64,000 nucleotides of DNA from Paracoccus sediminilitoris (GCF_003259195.1 NZ_QJPK01000006.1:1-64000); one strand, 5' to 3'; positions 29,319 to 38,907 are shown, counted from the first letter of the stretch. Translations and numbers: made by a program. Notes: a model not told the origin generated them from the letters alone.

Positions 29319-30658
29319 GCAGAAAGTTTTTCGGAACCGACGGGGTGCGCGGACGCGCCAACACCTATCCCATGACCGCCGAAATGGCGCTGCGCCTGGG
29401 TGCCGCCGCGGGGCGTTATTTCCGCCGCGACGGTCGCAACCGGCACCGGGTGGTGATCGGCAAGGACACGCGGCTGTCGGGCTATATGCTGGAAAACGCG
29501 CTGACGGCGGGGCTGACCAGCACCGGCATGAACGTGCTGCTGCTGGGGCCGGTGCCGACGCCCGCGGTAGGTTTCCTGACGCGGTCGATGCGGGCCGATC
29601 TGGGGATCATGATCTCGGCCAGCCACAACCCGGCCGAGGATAACGGCATCAAGTTCTTCGGCCCCGACGGCTTCAAGCTGTCGGACGAGGCCGAGGCCGA
29701 GATCGAGGCCATCGTCGGCGGCGAGATCGAACCGGCCCAGCCCTGCAATATCGGTCGTGCCAAGCGCATCGACGACGGGCGCGGGCGTTACATGGAATAT
29801 GCCAAGACCACGCTTCCCTCGGGTCTGCGGCTGGACGGGCTGAAGGTGGTGCTGGATTGCGCCCATGGTGCCGCCTATCGCGCCGCCCCCGATGTGCTGT
29901 GGGAACTGGGCGCGGACGTCATCCCGCTTGGCGTCAAGCCCGATGGTTTCAACATCAATGACGGCGTCGGCAGCACCCACCCCGAGGCCTGCGCCGCCGC
30001 CGTGCGCGACCATGGCGCGCATTTGGGGATCAGCCTGGACGGCGATGCCGACCGCGTGGTGATCGTCGATCAGAACGGCAAGGTGGCCGATGGCGACCAG
30101 ATCATGGCGCTTCTGGCGGCACGTTGGGCCGCTCAGGGGCGTCTGGCGGGTGGGGCGCTGGTGGCGACCGTCATGTCGAATTTGGGGCTGGAACATTTCC
30201 TGCAGGCCCGCAACCTGCGGCTCGAGCGCACGCAGGTGGGCGACCGCTATGTTGTCGAACGCATGCGTGAAGGCGGCTTCAACCTGGGCGGCGAACAGTC
30301 GGGCCATATCGTCATGACCGACTATGCCACCACGGGTGACGGCTTGGTCGCGGCGATGCAAGTGCTGGCGGCCATGGCCGAAACCGGCCAGCCCGCAAGC
30401 GAGCTGGTGTCACAGTTCCAGCCGGTGCCGCAGCTGCTGAAGAACGTCCGCTATGCCCAGGGCGCCGATCCGCTGTCGCAGGACGCCGTCCGCAAGGTCA
30501 TCGCCGATGCCGAGGCGCGGCTGGCGGGTTCGGGGCGCGTCCTGATCCGCAAATCTGGCACCGAACCTCTGATCCGCGTCATGGCCGAAGCGGAGGACGA
30601 GACCACCCTGCACGAGGTCGTTGACGGCATCGTCGCGGCGGTCGAGGTGGCGGCCTGA
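29315..30658 (+). CDS. glmM: Phosphoglucosamine mutase
   Basis: A 447-residue mutase converting glucosamine-6-phosphate to glucosamine-1-phosphate for UDP-GlcNAc. Conserved N-terminus [12 protein letters not shown], phosphoserine loop [17 protein letters not shown] (Ser103), metal loop [13 protein letters not shown], sugar loop GGEQSGHI and the phosphate-binding loop [12 protein letters not shown]. Translation is coupled to folP by ATGA. The folP-glmM pairing is common among bacteria. Confidence 0.97.
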   Translation: MSRKFFGTDGVRGRANTYPMTAEMALRLGAAAGRYFRRDGRNRHRVVIGKDTRLSGYMLENALTAGLTSTGMNVLLLGPVPTPAVGFLTRSMRADLGIMISASHNPAEDNGIKFFGPDGFKLSDEAEAEIEAIVGGEIEPAQPCNIGRAKRIDDGRGRYMEYAKTTLPSGLRLDGLKVVLDCAHGAAYRAAPDVLWELGADVIPLGVKPDGFNINDGVGSTHPEACAAAVRDHGAHLGISLDGDADRVVIVDQNGKVADGDQIMALLAARWAAQGRLAGGALVATVMSNLGLEHFLQARNLRLERTQVGDRYVVERMREGGFNLGGEQSGHIVMTDYATTGDGLVAAMQVLAAMAETGQPASELVSQFQPVPQLLKNVRYAQGADPLSQDAVRKVIADAEARLAGSGRVLIRKSGTEPLIRVMAEAEDETTLHEVVDGIVAAVEVAA

Positions 30659-30662
30659 CCTC

Positions 30663-31790
30663 TTACGGGCAGTCCGTCACCGGATCATAATCGTAGAGCC
30701 AATCGAACCGCCCCGGCATCAGCCGGGGCGCGAAACGATCCGCCAGTCGCAGCACACCATGCGCCGCCCGCCGCTTGATCCCCTGCAGGTGATAGTTGCG
30801 GGCATTGTCGTTGGCCGCCTGGACGATGCGCGTCACGCGCGGTTGCCTGACCGCCTGATAGCGCGCCAAGGCCGCCCGCGTGTCGGGATCGGCATCCAGG
30901 CAGGCCGCGACGGTCCAGGCATCCTCGATCGCCATGCCGGCCCCCTGCGCCAGGAAGGGCAAGGTCGGATGGGCCGCATCGCCCAGCAGCGCCATCCGGT
31001 CATCATGCCAACACGTCGCGACCGGGTGCCGGAACAGCCCCCAGATCGACACATCTTCGACCTGTTGCAGCCAGCCCGGAACGCGGCCGCCGAATTCGGC
31101 AAAGGCTGCGCGCAGATTGGCGGGATCATCCGCATGGGACCATCCCTCATCCTGCCAGTCGCGGCGTTCCACGACGGCGACGATGTTGCGCAACCCATGC
31201 GCCAGCGGATAGCTGACCAGATGCCGCCCCGGCCCCATGAAGACCTGGGCGATGGCGGGGCCGCCGCCCGCATCGGGAATGGTCGCGCGCCATGCGCTCT
31301 GGCCCGTGAAGAACGGCACCTGCTGGCCATTCAGCAATTGACGCATGGGGCTTTTCAGACCATCGGCGGCAATAACCAGACCGTCGGGCGGGGACTGGAC
31401 GCGCTGGTCCAGCCGGATCGTGACGCCCGCCTGGCGGGCAGCCTGTTCCAGAACCCGGATCAGGCGGGGACGATGAACGACCAGGAAACGAGCTTGGGGC
31501 CGGTGACGCAGCAGATCCATGCGCAGCACCGCCCGCCCGCGCTGATCGTGCAGATGCACGCCCGCATTACGCAAGGCATGCACTTCCAGCGCCGGGACCA
31601 CCCCCAACGCATCCAGCACCCGCACCGCATTGGCCGAGATCTGGATGCCCGCGCCCACTTCGGACAGCTGCGGAGCCTGTTCCAGCACGGTGACCTCGGC
31701 GCCGCGACGGGCCAGCGCGATGGCCGCCGTCAACCCACCGATGCCCGCGCCGATCACGCTGACGCGTCGGCCCTGCAATGCGTTGGTCAT
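30663..31790 (-). CDS. FAD-dependent aromatic hydroxylase-like monooxygenase
   Basis: A 375-residue class A flavoprotein monooxygenase similar to salicylate hydroxylases. FAD-binding GAGIGGLTAAIALARRGAEV at the N-terminus, a VIAADGLKSPMR segment (the DG motif) in the middle and GDAAHPTLPFLAQGAGMAIEDAW (GD motif) near residue 270. The start at 31790 (MTNALQGRRVSVIG) puts the dinucleotide fold at the N-terminus. The substrate is unknown. It converges on glmM with 4 nt between stops, and no aromatic degradation genes are nearby. Confidence 0.85.
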   Translation of the reverse strand: MTNALQGRRVSVIGAGIGGLTAAIALARRGAEVTVLEQAPQLSEVGAGIQISANAVRVLDALGVVPALEVHALRNAGVHLHDQRGRAVLRMDLLRHRPQARFLVVHRPRLIRVLEQAARQAGVTIRLDQRVQSPPDGLVIAADGLKSPMRQLLNGQQVPFFTGQSAWRATIPDAGGGPAIAQVFMGPGRHLVSYPLAHGLRNIVAVVERRDWQDEGWSHADDPANLRAAFAEFGGRVPGWLQQVEDVSIWGLFRHPVATCWHDDRMALLGDAAHPTLPFLAQGAGMAIEDAWTVAACLDADPDTRAALARYQAVRQPRVTRIVQAANDNARNYHLQGIKRRAAHGVLRLADRFAPRLMPGRFDWLYDYDPVTDCP

Positions 31791-31864
31791 CCCCGGCCCC
31801 CTGTCATGAAAAACCCCGCTGATGACCGGCATCGGCGGGGCAGTAGATGCGTTGCGGCGCGACC

Positions 31865-32287
31865 TCAGTCGTCGCGATGCACGCGTTCCTTGCGCTCGTG
31901 ACGCTCCTGCGCCTCCAGCGTCATGGTCGCGATGGGGCGGGCGTCAAGGCGGCGCAGGCTGATCGGTTCGCCGGTCATGTCGCAATATCCGTATTCACCG
32001 GTTTCGATACGGCGCAGGGCCGCGTCGATCTTGCTGACCAGCTTGCGCTGACGGTCGCGCGTGCGCAATTCCAGCGCGCGGTCGGTTTCCTCGCTGGCGC
32101 GATCGGCCAGGTCGGGCACGCTGCGGGCGCTGTCCTGCAACCCCTCCAGCGTTTCGGCCGAAAGATCCTGCAATTCCTGCTTCCAGGCTTCAAGCTTGCG
32201 ACGGAAATATTCGAGCTGAAGCTCGTTCATGAACGGCTCGTCCTCGGCGGGGCGATAATCCTTGGGAAGGAAGGTCTGGGCTTTCAT
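31865..32287 (-). CDS. dksA: RNA polymerase-binding transcription factor DksA, one-cysteine type
   Basis: A 140-residue DksA. The coiled-coil tip keeps the D-x-x-D-R-A pattern (Asp59, Asp62, Ala64), needed in E. coli for action in the secondary channel with ppGpp. The zinc-finger region has only one Cys (Cys102 in YGYCDMTGEPISLRRLDARP); the other three positions are Thr/Ala-like, so it should not bind zinc classically. This is characteristic of alphaproteobacterial DksA. A GGAGG ribosome site precedes the ATG at 32287. Confidence 0.93.
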   Translation of the reverse strand: MKAQTFLPKDYRPAEDEPFMNELQLEYFRRKLEAWKQELQDLSAETLEGLQDSARSVPDLADRASEETDRALELRTRDRQRKLVSKIDAALRRIETGEYGYCDMTGEPISLRRLDARPIATMTLEAQERHERKERVHRDD

Positions 32288-32462
32288 TACGTCCTCCGGC
32301 GGCGCCGGGCGGAGCAAAAATTACCGGCACCTTGCGCGCCCCATTAAAGTATGACTGCCTGCTTGTCACTATGTTTGCGCGGTCTAATTCGATGGGCGGG
32401 AAACGGTGTGTCCCTCCGTCAGGCAAATTCGGCCAAGCAATTCACCAAAAAGGAGAGTCTTG

Positions 32463-33302
32463 ATGCAATTCACCGGGACAGATCGCTATGTCGCCCCCCC
32501 GGATCTGGCGGTCGCCGTCAATGCGGCCGTCACCCTTGAGCGCCCGCTGCTGGTCAAGGGCGAACCCGGAACCGGCAAGACCGAACTGGCCCGGCAGGTC
32601 GCCACCAGCCTGGGCATGCCGATCATCGAATGGCACGTGAAATCAACGACCAAGGCGCAGCAGGGCCTTTACGAATACGATGCCGTCAGCCGCCTGCGCG
32701 ACAGCCAGCTGGGCGATGCGCGGGTGAACGACGTCGCGAATTATATCCGCAAAGGCAAACTGTGGCAGGCCTTCGAGGCGCCGTCACGGGTCGTCCTGCT
32801 GATCGACGAGGTGGACAAGGCCGATATCGAATTTCCAAACGACCTGTTGCAGGAATTGGACCGGATGGAGTTTCACGTTTATGAAACCGGCCAGACGATC
32901 CGCGCGGCGCAAAGGCCGGTCGTGATCATTACCTCGAACAATGAAAAGGAATTGCCCGACGCATTTCTGCGCCGCTGCTTTTTCCATTATATCCGTTTTC
33001 CCGATGCCGAAACGCTGAAGGCCATCGTGAACGTCCATTACCCGGATCTGAAACCCCGCCTGCTGGACGAGGCGTTGTCGCAATTCGTCGACCTGCGCCA
33101 AGTGCCGGGGATGAAGAAGAAACCCTCGACCAGCGAATTCCTGGACTGGTTGAAGCTGATCCTAGCCGAAGACCTGGCCCCCGAAGACCTGAAGCGCGAC
33201 CCCGCCACGATGCTGCCCCGCTTGCATGGTGCGCTGCTGAAGAACGAACAGGATGTCGCGCTGTTCGAAAAGCTGGCCTTCATGGCCCGCAGGCAGCGCT
33301 AA
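32463..33302 (+). CDS. MoxR-type AAA+ ATPase
   Basis: A 279-residue AAA+ ATPase. Walker A GEPGTGKTEL, Walker B VVLLIDEVDKAD and sensor 1 VIITSNNEKELPDAFLRRC are intact. MoxR proteins are thought to act as chaperones that insert cofactors or metals, usually with a VWA-domain (CoxE-like) partner encoded next door. Here the next gene is an O-acetylhomoserine sulfhydrylase instead. The ATG at 32463 has a GGAGAG ribosome site. Divergent from dksA. Confidence 0.9.
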   Translation: MQFTGTDRYVAPPDLAVAVNAAVTLERPLLVKGEPGTGKTELARQVATSLGMPIIEWHVKSTTKAQQGLYEYDAVSRLRDSQLGDARVNDVANYIRKGKLWQAFEAPSRVVLLIDEVDKADIEFPNDLLQELDRMEFHVYETGQTIRAAQRPVVIITSNNEKELPDAFLRRCFFHYIRFPDAETLKAIVNVHYPDLKPRLLDEALSQFVDLRQVPGMKKKPSTSEFLDWLKLILAEDLAPEDLKRDPATMLPRLHGALLKNEQDVALFEKLAFMARRQR

Positions 33303-33369
33303 GCTTTGCCGTTGCGGCGCGGGCCCTGCCCCGCCTAGGCTGGCGCCGCAACCAAACCGAGGGGGGTTC

Positions 33370-34650
33370 ATGACACAGGGCTTCGACACGACCGCCATTC
33401 ACGCAGGCGCGGCCGCCGATCCGGCCACCGGCGCAAGGCAGGTGCCGATCTATCAGACCACGGCTTATGCGTTTCGCGATGCCGATCACGCGGCAGCTTT
33501 GTTCAATCTGCAAGAGGTCGGCTATATCTATTCCCGCCTGACGAACCCCACCGTCGCGGCGCTGCAATCGCGCATCGCGGCGCTTGAGGGCGGCGCGGGG
33601 GCGGTCTGCTGTTCATCCGGCCACGCGGCCCAGATCCTGGCGCTGTTCCCGCTGATGGAACCGGGGCGCAACATCGTCGCCTCGACCCGGCTTTATGGCG
33701 GAACCGTCACGCAGTTCAGCCAGACGATCCGCCGCTTTGGCTGGTCGGCGAAATTCGTTGATCTGGACGATCCGCAGGCGCTGCGCGATGCCATCGACGA
33801 CGACACCCGCGCGATCTTCTGCGAATCGATCAGCAATCCGGGCGGCTATGTGACCGACATTCCCGCAGTCGCCGCCATCGCCGATGATGCGGGCATCCCG
33901 CTGATCGTGGACAACACGCTGGCCACCCCCTATCTGTGCCGACCGATTGAGATGGGCGCGACGCTGGTCGTCCACAGCCTGACCAAATACATGACCGGCA
34001 ACGGCACCGTCACCGGCGGCGTCGTGGTCGACAGTGGCAAGTTCGACTGGTCGGCCAGCGACAAGTTCCCCAGCCTGTCGGCCCCCGAACCCGCCTATCA
34101 CGGGCTGCAGTTCCACAAGACCTTCGACAACCTGGCCTTCACCTTCCACGGTATCGCCATCGGGTTGCGCGATCTGGGCATGACAATGAACCCGCAGGGC
34201 GCCCATTACACGCTGATGGGGATCGAGACGCTTGGCCTGCGCATGCAGCGCCATTGCGAAAACGCTCTGAAGGTCGCGCAATGGCTGGAACAGGACCCGC
34301 GGGTCGTCAAGGTCACCTATGCCGGGCTGGAGAGTTCGCCCTGGAAGGCCACGGCGGACCGGCTCTATCCCAAGGGCGTCGGCGGTCTCTTCACCTTCGA
34401 GATCGCGGGCGGCTATCAGGCCGCGGTGAAGCTGGTGGGCGCGCTGGAGCTGTTCAGCCATGTGGCAAACTTGGGCGATGCGCGGTCGCTGGTGATCCAT
34501 TCGGCCTCGACCACCCACCGCCAACTGACCGAGGACCAGCAGCGCGCCGCAGGGGCCGGCCCCGAGGTCGTGCGCCTGTCCGTCGGCATCGAGGACGTGG
34601 CCGACCTGATCGCCGATCTGGACCAGGCGCTGGCCAAAGCGACGGCCTGA
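33370..34650 (+). CDS. metY: O-acetylhomoserine aminocarboxypropyltransferase (sulfhydrylase)
   Basis: A 426-residue PLP enzyme of the Cys/Met metabolism class that adds sulfide (or methanethiol) to O-acetylhomoserine, giving homocysteine (or methionine). Recognised by YSRLTNPTVAALQSRIAALEGG near the N-terminus, IVDNTLATPYL, and the PLP Lys in HSLTKYMTG (Lys206), with a C-terminal LSVGIEDVADLIADLDQAL. The 426 residues and the FDNLAFTFHGIAIGLRD insert favour MetY over MetZ. It draws on homoserine, made by hom at 19.2 kb. A hairpin follows the stop. Confidence 0.92.
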   Translation: MTQGFDTTAIHAGAAADPATGARQVPIYQTTAYAFRDADHAAALFNLQEVGYIYSRLTNPTVAALQSRIAALEGGAGAVCCSSGHAAQILALFPLMEPGRNIVASTRLYGGTVTQFSQTIRRFGWSAKFVDLDDPQALRDAIDDDTRAIFCESISNPGGYVTDIPAVAAIADDAGIPLIVDNTLATPYLCRPIEMGATLVVHSLTKYMTGNGTVTGGVVVDSGKFDWSASDKFPSLSAPEPAYHGLQFHKTFDNLAFTFHGIAIGLRDLGMTMNPQGAHYTLMGIETLGLRMQRHCENALKVAQWLEQDPRVVKVTYAGLESSPWKATADRLYPKGVGGLFTFEIAGGYQAAVKLVGALELFSHVANLGDARSLVIHSASTTHRQLTEDQQRAAGAGPEVVRLSVGIEDVADLIADLDQALAKATA

Positions 34651-34655
34651 CGACA

Positions 34656-34678
34656 TCGGGGGCCGTCATGGCCCCCGA
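34656..34678 (+). terminator. Terminator-like hairpin after metY
   Basis: A perfect 9-bp stem (TCGGGGGCC at 34656-34664 with GGCCCCCGA at 34670-34678) with a 5-nt loop; followed by CCCTTT rather than a T-run. It lies between converging genes. Confidence 0.6.
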
Positions 34679-34695
34679 CCCTTTCAGTGCGCGGA

Positions 34696-35598
34696 TCAGT
34701 TCGCGGGGGCGTCGGTTTCGGGCAGCGGTTCGACGATGCCGGGCGCGATGGGTTCATCCGGCGCGGGCGCGCCGTCGCCAGGCATCGGCATGTCGTCGCC
34801 CTTCTTGTCGTGATGGCCCTTGGGACCCTTCGGCCCTTTGGGCGCGCAGGCGCCGTCGCACATCAGCGCGTATTCGATATCGACCTGCGACGACATCTCC
34901 ATCTCTCCGGCCTGGACGGGCACGCTGTCGGCCATCGCGGCCTCCATGCGCATCATCGGACGGGGACCGCCGCCGCTGTTCTGATTGTCGCGAATGGTCA
35001 GGACCGGCCCCAGGGTCAGCCCCGCCGCCTCGGCCAGAACCTCGGCCTTGCGGCGCGCGTCGGCGACGGCCTGCTTGCGGGCGTCATCCTGCGCGTCCGC
35101 GCCGTCTTCGCGGGCGAAGACGATGCCGTTGATCTCATTCGCGCCGGCGCTGACGATGGCGTCCAGAACCTCGCCCAAGCGGGCCAGATCGGTCACGCGG
35201 ACGCTGACCATGTTGCTGGCCTGGTAACCGGTGACGGTCGGGGCACGATCCTCGCCGTATTCTATCATCGGGTTCAGGTTCAGCCCCGAGGTCTGGATCT
35301 GGGCCTGATCGATCCCTGCATCGGTCAGCGCCTTGATGACCGCCGCCTGCTGATCCGAATTCTGGTCCATCGCCGTCTTCGCGCTGTCGCCCTGCGTCGT
35401 GACGCCAAGCTGCACCGTCGCCATGTCGGGGGCGATGCGCGCCAGCCCGTCACCCGTCACCGACAGACGCGACATCTGCGCGCCGGGGCCGCATTGCATA
35501 CCGGGGCCCGCGGCCAAGGCCGGGCCGGACATCAGGCCGAACGCGGCCACGCCAAGCGCCAGCATGCGGGCCTTGGAAAGTTGCAGGGACGGCGTCAT
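34696..35598 (-). CDS. SIMPL (DUF541) domain exported protein
   Basis: A 300-residue protein with a signal peptide (about residues 1-29) and a SIMPL/DUF541 domain: LSVTGDGLARIAPDMATVQLGV, IQTSGLNLNPMIEYG, YQASNMVSVRVTDLARLGEVLDAIVSAGANEINGIVF and ARRKAEVLAEAAGLTLGPV. The domain is found in periplasmic and outer-membrane-associated proteins of unclear function. The last 55 residues are unusual: a Lys/Gly/His patch (KGPKGPKGHHDKKGDD) followed by a Pro/acidic tail. Cys residues near 252-256 could form a disulfide. Not in an operon. Confidence 0.87.
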   Translation of the reverse strand: MTPSLQLSKARMLALGVAAFGLMSGPALAAGPGMQCGPGAQMSRLSVTGDGLARIAPDMATVQLGVTTQGDSAKTAMDQNSDQQAAVIKALTDAGIDQAQIQTSGLNLNPMIEYGEDRAPTVTGYQASNMVSVRVTDLARLGEVLDAIVSAGANEINGIVFAREDGADAQDDARKQAVADARRKAEVLAEAAGLTLGPVLTIRDNQNSGGGPRPMMRMEAAMADSVPVQAGEMEMSSQVDIEYALMCDGACAPKGPKGPKGHHDKKGDDMPMPGDGAPAPDEPIAPGIVEPLPETDAPAN

Positions 35599-35771
35599 GG
35601 AAGATCCTCCTTGATCGTTTCACTCCATGCAACATTCATGCACCCAAGCCGCGGTCATGCCTAGGCCGCTTGGCGTCGAAACCGGTCACAGTTCTGCCAG
35701 TTCTTCTTTCAACGTTCTACAATTTGCGGTAGTGATGGTTAAGGTCAACGACATCATGCGGCTTAAAATGC

Positions 35772-38700
35772 ATGATGCAAATCGAGCAGCGAACCATACA
35801 GATGAACCAGCATGCCGCGCCCCCCGAATTTGCCATGAGCTTCACCCAGGAAGCCGTCCAGCTGGAGCGTCGAGAGGGGCCGGAATGGCGCCCCTTGGGA
35901 CAGGCCCGGTTTTCGGGCGACGATCTGACCGCAGCCCTGATCGCCATGCGCGACCAGGCGGGCGGCGGCGGGGGCGAACTGGACACGGTTCTGGTCATCC
36001 CCGACGACCAGGTACTTTACACCACGCTGACGGTGCCCTTCGGATCGGACACCCCGGCCACCATCGCCCGCGCGTTGGAGGCATCGACACCCTACAAGGC
36101 GCAGGATCTGGTCTTTGACTGGTGCCCCGCGACTAACGGTGACATCGAAACCCTGCGCGTGGCCGCCGTCGCCCGCCGCACCCTGCACGAGGCCGAGGAT
36201 TTTGCCCGCGCCCAAGGGTTCCGCCCGTCGGGTTTTCAGGCACGCCCCGGTGACGACCGCTTTGACGGCCAGCCCGATTTCGGCACGTCGCGTCTTGCGC
36301 AGGAACAGTTCGACCGCAGGCCGTTCAGCGATCCCGACCTGGTCCATGCCCGTGTCACCGCGCCCTTCATCGAACCCGCGACCATCAACGGTCCGGATAA
36401 CGGTGATATCGGCGACGACGCCGTAGAAGTTACCGTCACCCGCATCACGCCCCATGTCGACGCGCCGGTGACGCCACCCAAGCCCGCCAGTGGGCGCACG
36501 CCGTTGGTTGCGACACCCCCTGCCCCTGCCGAAGGCGGTGCCGCGGTGATCCGCCATGGCCAGACGGCGCCCCTGACGGCCAAGCGCCTGTCGCCGCGGG
36601 CCGAGGCCGTGCACAACCGCGCGGCCGCCGCCCGCGCAAACCGCCAGGCCGACGGCTCGGCGGGTGCCGCAACGGGCGCCGTGGCCGGGCTGCGCAAGCT
36701 GGACCCGACCCGCCTGCCGGTGATGGTCGGCGGGCTGGCAGTCGCCGTTGTGCTGGGCCTCGTGGTCTTTGGCGGCGATTCACAACCCACGATCGAGGCC
36801 GATCCCGCGCCGCAGCAGACCGCAGCGGTTGAACCCGCCCCGGCTGCGTCCCGGGAAGCGGTTACCCCGGCGGCTCAACCGCCCGCCCAGGTCGAGCCCC
36901 AGGATGCGGCCGAGTCTGTTCCAACCAACGCATTGCCGCCGATCGAAATGCCCGCTCCGGTCGGGGAAGGCATCGTTCGCAGCGCGTCGGACGCCCCCGA
37001 AGAACGCGACGAGGACCCGCTGACCCGCGCGCTGGCCGAGGCCAACGCCGCGGACACGACGCCCGGCGCGCAGGCCCTGACCGATGCGCAGATCGCCGCG
37101 GCGACCCTGCTGCAACGCCAATCGGCTTTGGCCGCCCCGGACACCGAACAGCCGGTCAGTGCGCCGCCCGTGGTCGAAAGGCCGGGCCAGCCGCAGACCG
37201 TCGGGGCCGAAATGCCGCCGGCGAACGCGCAGACGGCGCCAGCAAACAGCGCGAATGCGCAGCCTGTCGCCCCCGCGACGTCATCCGCAGAGGCCGAAGC
37301 CCCAGCTCCACGTCCGCAATCGGAGCCTGCCGCCACCGCGATCAGCCGTGCGGTCAACCTGCAAAGCTCGGCCCGTCCGCCGCGCACGACGCCGGCGCGC
37401 GCGTCCACCCCCGCGGCCCCCGAGGCACGTCCAAGCGTCCCGTCGAACCCGCTGCCGTTCGAAGGCAGCGCCTCAACGCCGACGCCGCGCATCGCAGCCA
37501 GCCGCCCGCCCGAACGCCCCGCACGTCCGACCCCAACCGCCGCGCCCGCTGCCACGACTCCGGCTTCGGCACCCGAAGCGGCACCGGCCCGGCCCGTCGC
37601 AGCGCAACCGACCGCCGGACTTGGCGCGCGCCCGCCCAGCATCACGCGGCCCGCGCGCAGTCCTGAACCGGCTGCGGCACCGACTGCCTCTCCGGCTGCC
37701 GAAGCCGCACCGGCAACGGGGGCTCGCCCCCCGTCGCGCCCCCAGGATCTTTCGTCGCTGGAGGAGGGCAGCGCGTCCGAAGACGACGCCCCCCGGCAGC
37801 TGACCCAAGCCGAACGTCACTTGCTGGAATTGCAGCTGCGCGATCTGCGGACGGCGCAAGCGGGACAACCGGGCTTCAGCCCGCAGGAACGCGGATTGGT
37901 CTTCCAACTGGCCGATGCGCGTCCCACGCGAAAGCCGGTATCGGTTCGCGGCCCGTCGCAGAAGGCGGTCGAATCCGCCGTCGCACAGGCCGTCGGCAGC
38001 GGCCGTCCCGAACCTAGGGCAGGCGGACAGAACTCGGCAGCCACCGCCGACAGCGCCCCACCCGCCATCCGGGCAACCGCGTCGGGAGAGCTGGGCCGTT
38101 CGGCGCGCCCCGGCGCCAAACCGCGCAGCAAAGGCTCGGCCAGTCTGTCGGCCGCCGCAGTGGACCAGGCCGTCGCATCCGCACTTGTAGCCAAGCCGTC
38201 GGCGGGATCGGTCGCCTTGACGTCGTTGGCCTCATCCGCGCTGCCACCGCGCCGCGCGGCCAATGCGGCACCTGTTGCGGCCAATGCGATGGTCGCCACG
38301 GCCGCTCCGGTCGCCGCGGCCATCGCCCCCACGGCAGTTGACCGCCAAGCTGCCTCCGAAGCGGCAGCGCAGGCGGAACAGCGCCGCCAGGACGAGGAAT
38401 TGCAGGCGCAAGCTGAGGCGCGCGCCCGGTCACAGGCCACTGCAGATGCCCGCGCCGAGGCCCAGGCCCGCGCCGCAGCGGAAGCCCGCGCCCGCGCGCA
38501 GGCCGAAGCCGAGGCCCGCGCCGCTGCTGCCCGCAACCAGCGCTATCAACCGCCCGAAGTCGATGCCGAACCCGACGTCATCGCCGCCATCCCGCAGGGC
38601 GCGAACGGATCGGCCGGTTCCAGTGCGACCGTCAAGGACGGCATCAAGCTGAACAGCACCCAGATCATCGGGACCATCGGAGCAGGCCAGGCCAGCCGCG

Positions 38701-38849
38701 CGCTGGTGCGTCTGTCGAACGGCCGTGTCTTGACACTGCGCATTGGCGACAAGATCAACGGTGGCCAGATCACCGCCATCGGCGACAGCCGCATCACCTA
38801 TCAAAAGCGTGGACAGGCCTTTGCCTTGGGCGTCCTGAACGGCCAGTGA
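35772..38849 (+). CDS. Large membrane protein: GspL/PilM-like N-domain, Ala/Pro linker, PilP/GspC-like C-domain
   Basis: A 1025-residue protein. Residues ~20-150 look like the cytoplasmic actin-fold domain of GspL/PilM (LVIPDDQVLYTTLTVPF...ALEASTPYKAQDLVFDW...VAAVARRTLHEAEDFARAQG). One transmembrane helix at ~315-335 (MVGGLAVAVVLGLVVFGG), then ~600 low-complexity residues rich in Ala, Pro and Glu including a charged helix at ~855-920. The last ~85 residues (ALVRLSNGRVLTLRIGDKINGGQITAIGDSRITYQKRG) resemble the PilP/GspC periplasmic domain. No secretion or pilus genes are nearby. Start uncertain (35772 or 35802). Similar proteins get mislabelled IF-2 because of their composition. Function unknown. 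Confidence 0.75.
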   Translation: MMQIEQRTIQMNQHAAPPEFAMSFTQEAVQLERREGPEWRPLGQARFSGDDLTAALIAMRDQAGGGGGELDTVLVIPDDQVLYTTLTVPFGSDTPATIARALEASTPYKAQDLVFDWCPATNGDIETLRVAAVARRTLHEAEDFARAQGFRPSGFQARPGDDRFDGQPDFGTSRLAQEQFDRRPFSDPDLVHARVTAPFIEPATINGPDNGDIGDDAVEVTVTRITPHVDAPVTPPKPASGRTPLVATPPAPAEGGAAVIRHGQTAPLTAKRLSPRAEAVHNRAAAARANRQADGSAGAATGAVAGLRKLDPTRLPVMVGGLAVAVVLGLVVFGGDSQPTIEADPAPQQTAAVEPAPAASREAVTPAAQPPAQVEPQDAAESVPTNALPPIEMPAPVGEGIVRSASDAPEERDEDPLTRALAEANAADTTPGAQALTDAQIAAATLLQRQSALAAPDTEQPVSAPPVVERPGQPQTVGAEMPPANAQTAPANSANAQPVAPATSSAEAEAPAPRPQSEPAATAISRAVNLQSSARPPRTTPARASTPAAPEARPSVPSNPLPFEGSASTPTPRIAASRPPERPARPTPTAAPAATTPASAPEAAPARPVAAQPTAGLGARPPSITRPARSPEPAAAPTASPAAEAAPATGARPPSRPQDLSSLEEGSASEDDAPRQLTQAERHLLELQLRDLRTAQAGQPGFSPQERGLVFQLADARPTRKPVSVRGPSQKAVESAVAQAVGSGRPEPRAGGQNSAATADSAPPAIRATASGELGRSARPGAKPRSKGSASLSAAAVDQAVASALVAKPSAGSVALTSLASSALPPRRAANAAPVAANAMVATAAPVAAAIAPTAVDRQAASEAAAQAEQRRQDEELQAQAEARARSQATADARAEAQARAAAEARARAQAEAEARAAAARNQRYQPPEVDAEPDVIAAIPQGANGSAGSSATVKDGIKLNSTQIIGTIGAGQASRALVRLSNGRVLTLRIGDKINGGQITAIGDSRITYQKRGQAFALGVLNGQ

Positions 38850-38907
38850 CACGCGGCGGCCCTGCGCGGTGGCGCGGGGCCAGACCTCAGGCCATCCCCC
38901 CGGAGCT

